Both the position numbers and the translations under genes were made by a program. Below the pieces are notes generated by a model. The model saw nothing but the letters and a program-made list of their open reading frames with translations. It was not told where the DNA came from and searched no databases. Shown here piece by piece: positions 61,148 through 64,000 of a stretch of DNA of 64,000 nt; within the stretch, counting starts at the first letter, position 1; the number at the start of each line of letters is the position of its first letter. Source of the stretch: Pseudomonas orientalis (lineage in GTDB: Bacteria > Pseudomonadota > Gammaproteobacteria > Pseudomonadales > Pseudomonadaceae); contig NZ_CP094351.1 of NCBI RefSeq assembly GCF_022807995.1, positions 3,689,001 through 3,753,000 on the forward strand, written 5' to 3'.

Positions 61148-61161
61148 ACTGTCGGGGGTAC

Positions 61162-61518
61162 TTAAGCCAAGGAGGCTTTAGCTTTCTCGACAATCGCAGC
61201 AAACACCGCTTTTTCGTTCACGGCCAGTTCAGCCAGAACCTTACGGTCGATTTCGATGGACGCTTTCTTCAGGCCAGCGATGAAACGGCTGTAGGACAGA
61301 CCGTTAACACGTGCACCAGCGTTGATACGAGCGATCCACAGAGCGCGGAACTGACGTTTTTTCTGACGACGGTCACGGTAGGCGTATTGGCCTGCCTTGA
61401 TTACCGCTTGCTTGGCAACACGGAATACGCGTGAACGCGCGCCGTAGTAGCCTTTAGCAAGTTTCAGAATTTTTTTGTGACGCTTACGGGCCATGACGCC
61501 ACGCTTAACACGAGCCAT
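61162..61518 (-). CDS. rplT: 50S ribosomal protein L20
   Basis: 118 residues: MARVKRGVMARKRHKKILKL, AKGYYGARSRVFRVAKQAVI and KAGQYAYRDRRQKKRQFRAL are diagnostic. L20 binds 23S rRNA early in assembly and, in enteric bacteria, represses the rpmI-rplT message. It follows rpmI by 29 bp. Confidence 0.97.
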   Translation of the reverse strand: MARVKRGVMARKRHKKILKLAKGYYGARSRVFRVAKQAVIKAGQYAYRDRRQKKRQFRALWIARINAGARVNGLSYSRFIAGLKKASIEIDRKVLAELAVNEKAVFAAIVEKAKASLA

Positions 61519-61547
61519 GAGTTACTTCCTCTATTCTTGAACCAAAA

Positions 61548-61742
61548 TTAACGAAGGCGCAGCATGCGCTCGACTTTTGCCACGTCAGACGGATGCAGCA
61601 AGCTGCTACCGCGCAGTTGACGCTTACGCTTGGTCGACATTTTGGTCAGGATGTGGCTCTTGAAAGCGTGCTTGTGCTTGATGCCGTTAGCAGTTTTCAG
61701 AAACCGCTTAGCAGCACCACTTTTAGTTTTCATCTTTGGCAT
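61548..61742 (-). CDS. rpmI: 50S ribosomal protein L35
   Basis: 64 residues: MPKMKTKSGAAKRFLKTANG and IKHKHAFKSHILTKMSTKRK then RQLRGSSLLHPSDVAKVERM. The length and sequence are those of L35. It follows infC by 59 bp. Confidence 0.97.
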   Translation of the reverse strand: MPKMKTKSGAAKRFLKTANGIKHKHAFKSHILTKMSTKRKRQLRGSSLLHPSDVAKVERMLRLR

Positions 61743-61801
61743 GTTCGGTACTCCGCATTCAGTTGATAAACATAATCAGAAGGCCTGCCGTGCCCTGTTG
61801 A

Positions 61802-62347
61802 TTACTTCTTCTTTTTCGGGGCGATGACCATGATCAGCTGGCGTCCTTCCATCTTAGGATGCTGTTCGACCGAACCGTACTCGAGCAGGTCAGCTTCAAC
61901 CCGCTTGAGGAGTTCCATCCCCAGCTCCTGGTGGGCCATCTCACGGCCGCGGAATCGCAAGGATACCTTGGCCCTGTCCCCATCACTCAGGAAACGTACC
62001 AGGTTGCGCAGTTTTACCTGGTAATCCCCTTCCTCCGTCCCTGGACGAAACTTGATTTCTTTAACCTGGATCTGCTTCTGGTTTTTCTTGGCTGCGGCAA
62101 TCTGCTTCTTCTTCTCGAAGATCGATTTGCCGTAGTCCATCAGCTTGCAGACAGGTGGTACAGCATCGGCGGAAATTTCCACCAAATCGAGCTTGGCTTC
62201 TTCAGCCTTAAGAAGCGCGTCTTCAATTGACACAATCCCAAGCTGCTCACCCTCAGCCCCAATTAACCGAACCTCGCGTGCCGAGATATTCTCGTTGATC
62301 GGGGCTTTCGGTGCAGCTCGTTTATCTTGTCTCATTTCACGCTTAAT
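61802..62347 (-). CDS. infC: Translation initiation factor IF-3 with ATT start
   Basis: 181 residues if started at ATT 62347, eight bases after GGAG. ATT 62353 overlaps the thrS stop and is too close to the GGAG; ATG 62335 would give a protein shortened by four residues. The N-domain (KRAAPKAPINENISAREVRL) and linker, then the C-domain (EIKFRPGTEEGDYQVKLRNL, VSLRFRGREMAHQELGMELL) are complete. IF-3 rejects non-standard start codons and so represses its own mRNA, which is why infC keeps an ATT start. Start codon choice is inferred from spacing. Confidence 0.93.
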   Translation of the reverse strand: MKREMRQDKRAAPKAPINENISAREVRLIGAEGEQLGIVSIEDALLKAEEAKLDLVEISADAVPPVCKLMDYGKSIFEKKKQIAAAKKNQKQIQVKEIKFRPGTEEGDYQVKLRNLVRFLSDGDRAKVSLRFRGREMAHQELGMELLKRVEADLLEYGSVEQHPKMEGRQLIMVIAPKKKK

Positions 62348-62352
62348 AGTAA

Positions 62353-64000
62353 TTACTCCGAATCTGGGCGACCACGCCGGGAAACCGCTTGCGCGAGGAA
62401 CTCAGCGAACTGGGCGACGGGCATCGAGCCCAGGTCAGCACCTTCACGAGTACGCACAGCGACAGTCTGCATCTCGACTTCCCGATCTCCGATAACCAAA
62501 AGATAGGGAACCTTGAGCAAAGTATGCTCACGGATTTTAAAGCCGATCTTTTCATTTCTCAAGTCGGACTTGGCACGAAATCCGCTTTCGTTGAGGGTTT
62601 TTTCAACCTCAGCGGCAAAATCTGCCTGTTTATCAGTGATATTCATGATCACTGCCTGGGTCGGAGCCAGCCACGCAGGGAACGCGCCCTCGTAGTGCTC
62701 GATCAGGATGCCGACGAACCGCTCGAACGAGCCGAGGATCGCCCGGTGCAGCATAACCGGGTGTTTACGGCTGTTGTCTTCGGAGACGTATTCGGCTCCC
62801 AGACGGATCGGCAGGTTAAAATCGAGCTGCAGGGTACCACACTGCCAGACACGGCCAAGGCAATCTTTCAGCGAGAACTCGATCTTGGGACCGTAGAACG
62901 CGCCCTCCCCCGGCTGCAGATCGTACGCAAGGCCCGCGCTGTCGAGTGCTGCGGCCAGTGCAGCTTCGGCGCGATCCCAAAGTTCGTCGGAGCCAACGCG
63001 TTTTTCCGGACGAGTGGACAGCTTCATCTCGACTTCGGTGAAGCCGAAATCGCGGTACACGTCCATGGTCAGCTTGATGAACGCGGCGGATTCAGCCTGC
63101 ATCTGCTCTTCGGTGCAGAAGATATGGGCGTCGTCCTGGGTAAAGCCACGCACACGCATGATGCCGTGCAGCGCCCCCGATGGCTCGTTACGGTGGCAGG
63201 CACCGAACTCGGCCAGGCGCATCGGCAACTCGCGGTAGCTCTTCAGGCCTTGATTGAATACCTGCACATGGCATGGGCAGTTCATCGGCTTGATGGCGTA
63301 GTCGCGGTTTTCCGACTGGGTGGTGAACATGTTGTCGGCGTAGTTGGCCCAGTGCCCGGATTTCTCCCACAGGCTGCGATCGACCACCTGTGGAGTCTTG
63401 ATCTCGAGGTAACCGTTTTCACGCTGAACCTTGCGCATGTACTGCTCGAGCACCTGGTACAGGGTCCAGCCGTTCGGATGCCAGAACACCATGCCCGGCG
63501 CTTCTTCCTGGAGGTGGAACAGGTTCAGGCGCTTGCCGATCTTGCGATGGTCGCGCTTCTCGGCTTCTTCGATACGCTGGATATAGGCGGCCAGCTGCTT
63601 CTTGTCGGCCCAGGCGGTGCCGTAGATGCGTTGCAGTTGCTCATTCTTCGCGTCGCCGCGCCAGTAGGCGCCGGACAACTTGGTCAACTTGAAGGACTTG
63701 AGAAAGCGCGTGTTCGGCACGTGCGGGCCACGGCACATGTCCACGTATTCTTCGTGGTAGTACAGGCCCATGGCCTGCTCGTCCGGCATGTCTTCCACCA
63801 GGCGCAGCTTGTAGTCTTCGCCACGGGCGGTAAACACGTCGATCACTTCGGCGCGCGGGGTGACCTTCTTGATCACGTCGTAATCTTTTTCGATCAGCGC
63901 ATGCATGCGCTGTTCAATGGCGGCGAGGTCGTCCGGAGTGAAAGGACGCTCGTAGGCGATGTCGTAATAGAAGCCTTCATCGATGACCGGCCCGATCACC
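62353..64000 (-). CDS. thrS: Threonyl-tRNA synthetase (N-terminus beyond the window)
   Basis: 549 of about 640 residues lie in the window. The visible part begins in the second editing domain (DLAAIEQRMHALIEKDYDVI; YYHEEYVDMCRGPHVPNTRF). The class II catalytic core follows: EEAPGMVFWHPNGWTLYQVL, AIKPMNCPCHVQVFNQGLKS and motif 2 FGACHRNEPSGALHGIMRVR, with the zinc-binding Cys/His set, then motif 3 HRAILGSFERFVGILIEHYE. The anticodon-binding domain closes the protein (TDKQADFAAEVEKTLNESGF). The stop TAA lies against the infC start region. Confidence 0.97.
   Translation of the reverse strand, partial: VIGPVIDEGFYYDIAYERPFTPDDLAAIEQRMHALIEKDYDVIKKVTPRAEVIDVFTARGEDYKLRLVEDMPDEQAMGLYYHEEYVDMCRGPHVPNTRFLKSFKLTKLSGAYWRGDAKNEQLQRIYGTAWADKKQLAAYIQRIEEAEKRDHRKIGKRLNLFHLQEEAPGMVFWHPNGWTLYQVLEQYMRKVQRENGYLEIKTPQVVDRSLWEKSGHWANYADNMFTTQSENRDYAIKPMNCPCHVQVFNQGLKSYRELPMRLAEFGACHRNEPSGALHGIMRVRGFTQDDAHIFCTEEQMQAESAAFIKLTMDVYRDFGFTEVEMKLSTRPEKRVGSDELWDRAEAALAAALDSAGLAYDLQPGEGAFYGPKIEFSLKDCLGRVWQCGTLQLDFNLPIRLGAEYVSEDNSRKHPVMLHRAILGSFERFVGILIEHYEGAFPAWLAPTQAVIMNITDKQADFAAEVEKTLNESGFRAKSDLRNEKIGFKIREHTLLKVPYLLVIGDREVEMQTVAVRTREGADLGSMPVAQFAEFLAQAVSRRGRPDSE

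Noticed and set aside
61053..61161. PheM-type leader peptide before pheS
   Set aside because: No short frame with phenylalanine codons is present in the gap.

Overview
The window reads as chromosome of a fluorescent-group Pseudomonas. It is GC-rich, with many shadow frames inside the genes. Dispersed inverted repeats built on GTGGGAGGGGGCTTGCCCCCGATG (REP elements) recur between genes. The right end carries the usual Pseudomonas order thrS-infC-rpmI-rplT-pheS-pheT-ihfA-MerR gene-tRNA-Pro. There is no prophage, insertion sequence, integrase or CRISPR array. Gene calls come from motifs and reading frames only; no database search was possible.

Layout. 1-8500 is a mixed housekeeping and accessory stretch: a GST fragment, an aldo/keto reductase, a DUF1835 protein, a degenerate receiver protein, an acid phosphatase lipoprotein, a DUF4398/OmpA lipoprotein pair, a helix-turn-helix regulator, an HD hydrolase, a RidA remnant and a DUF6124 gene with a strikingly structured leader. 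8517-18403 (minus) is a complete type II secretion operon, gspE-F-G-H-I-J-K-L-M-C-D, with ATGA or longer overlaps at most junctions. Its secretin carries a lipobox, as in the Hxc type. A small secreted protein and a large secreted GH3 beta-glucosidase follow. 22608-30591 holds TetR and LacI regulators, a TonB receptor coupled to a flavin monooxygenase, and an FpvA-type receptor. 30744-35707 is a signalling block: a GAF/EAL phosphodiesterase, a soluble PAS-PAS chemoreceptor resembling BdlA, and a membrane chemoreceptor. 36045-37276 has a MarR regulator and a SurE paralogue. 37642-45325 is a tightly overlapping tripartite efflux operon that also encodes a MipA/OmpV protein and, by ATGA coupling, a secreted alginate-lyase-family protein. 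45422-48634 has an XRE-cupin regulator diverging from a class II aldolase, a DHDPS-family lyase and a glutamine amidotransferase. 48738-54538 is a pentonate (L-arabinonate-type) catabolic cluster: MFS transporter, decayed aldehyde dehydrogenase end, LysR regulator, AraD1-type protein and IlvD/Edd dehydratase. A chemoreceptor gene and tRNA-Pro precede the translation operon.

Most interesting points: the predicted three-way-junction RNA with a cUUCGg tetraloop upstream of the DUF6124 gene; the efflux/alginate-lyase operon; the pentonate cluster whose terminal dehydrogenase seems deleted between two matching LysR-type operators; the long palindrome with flanking half-sites before the aldolase operon; and a 25-bp-armed composite repeat after the GH3 gene.
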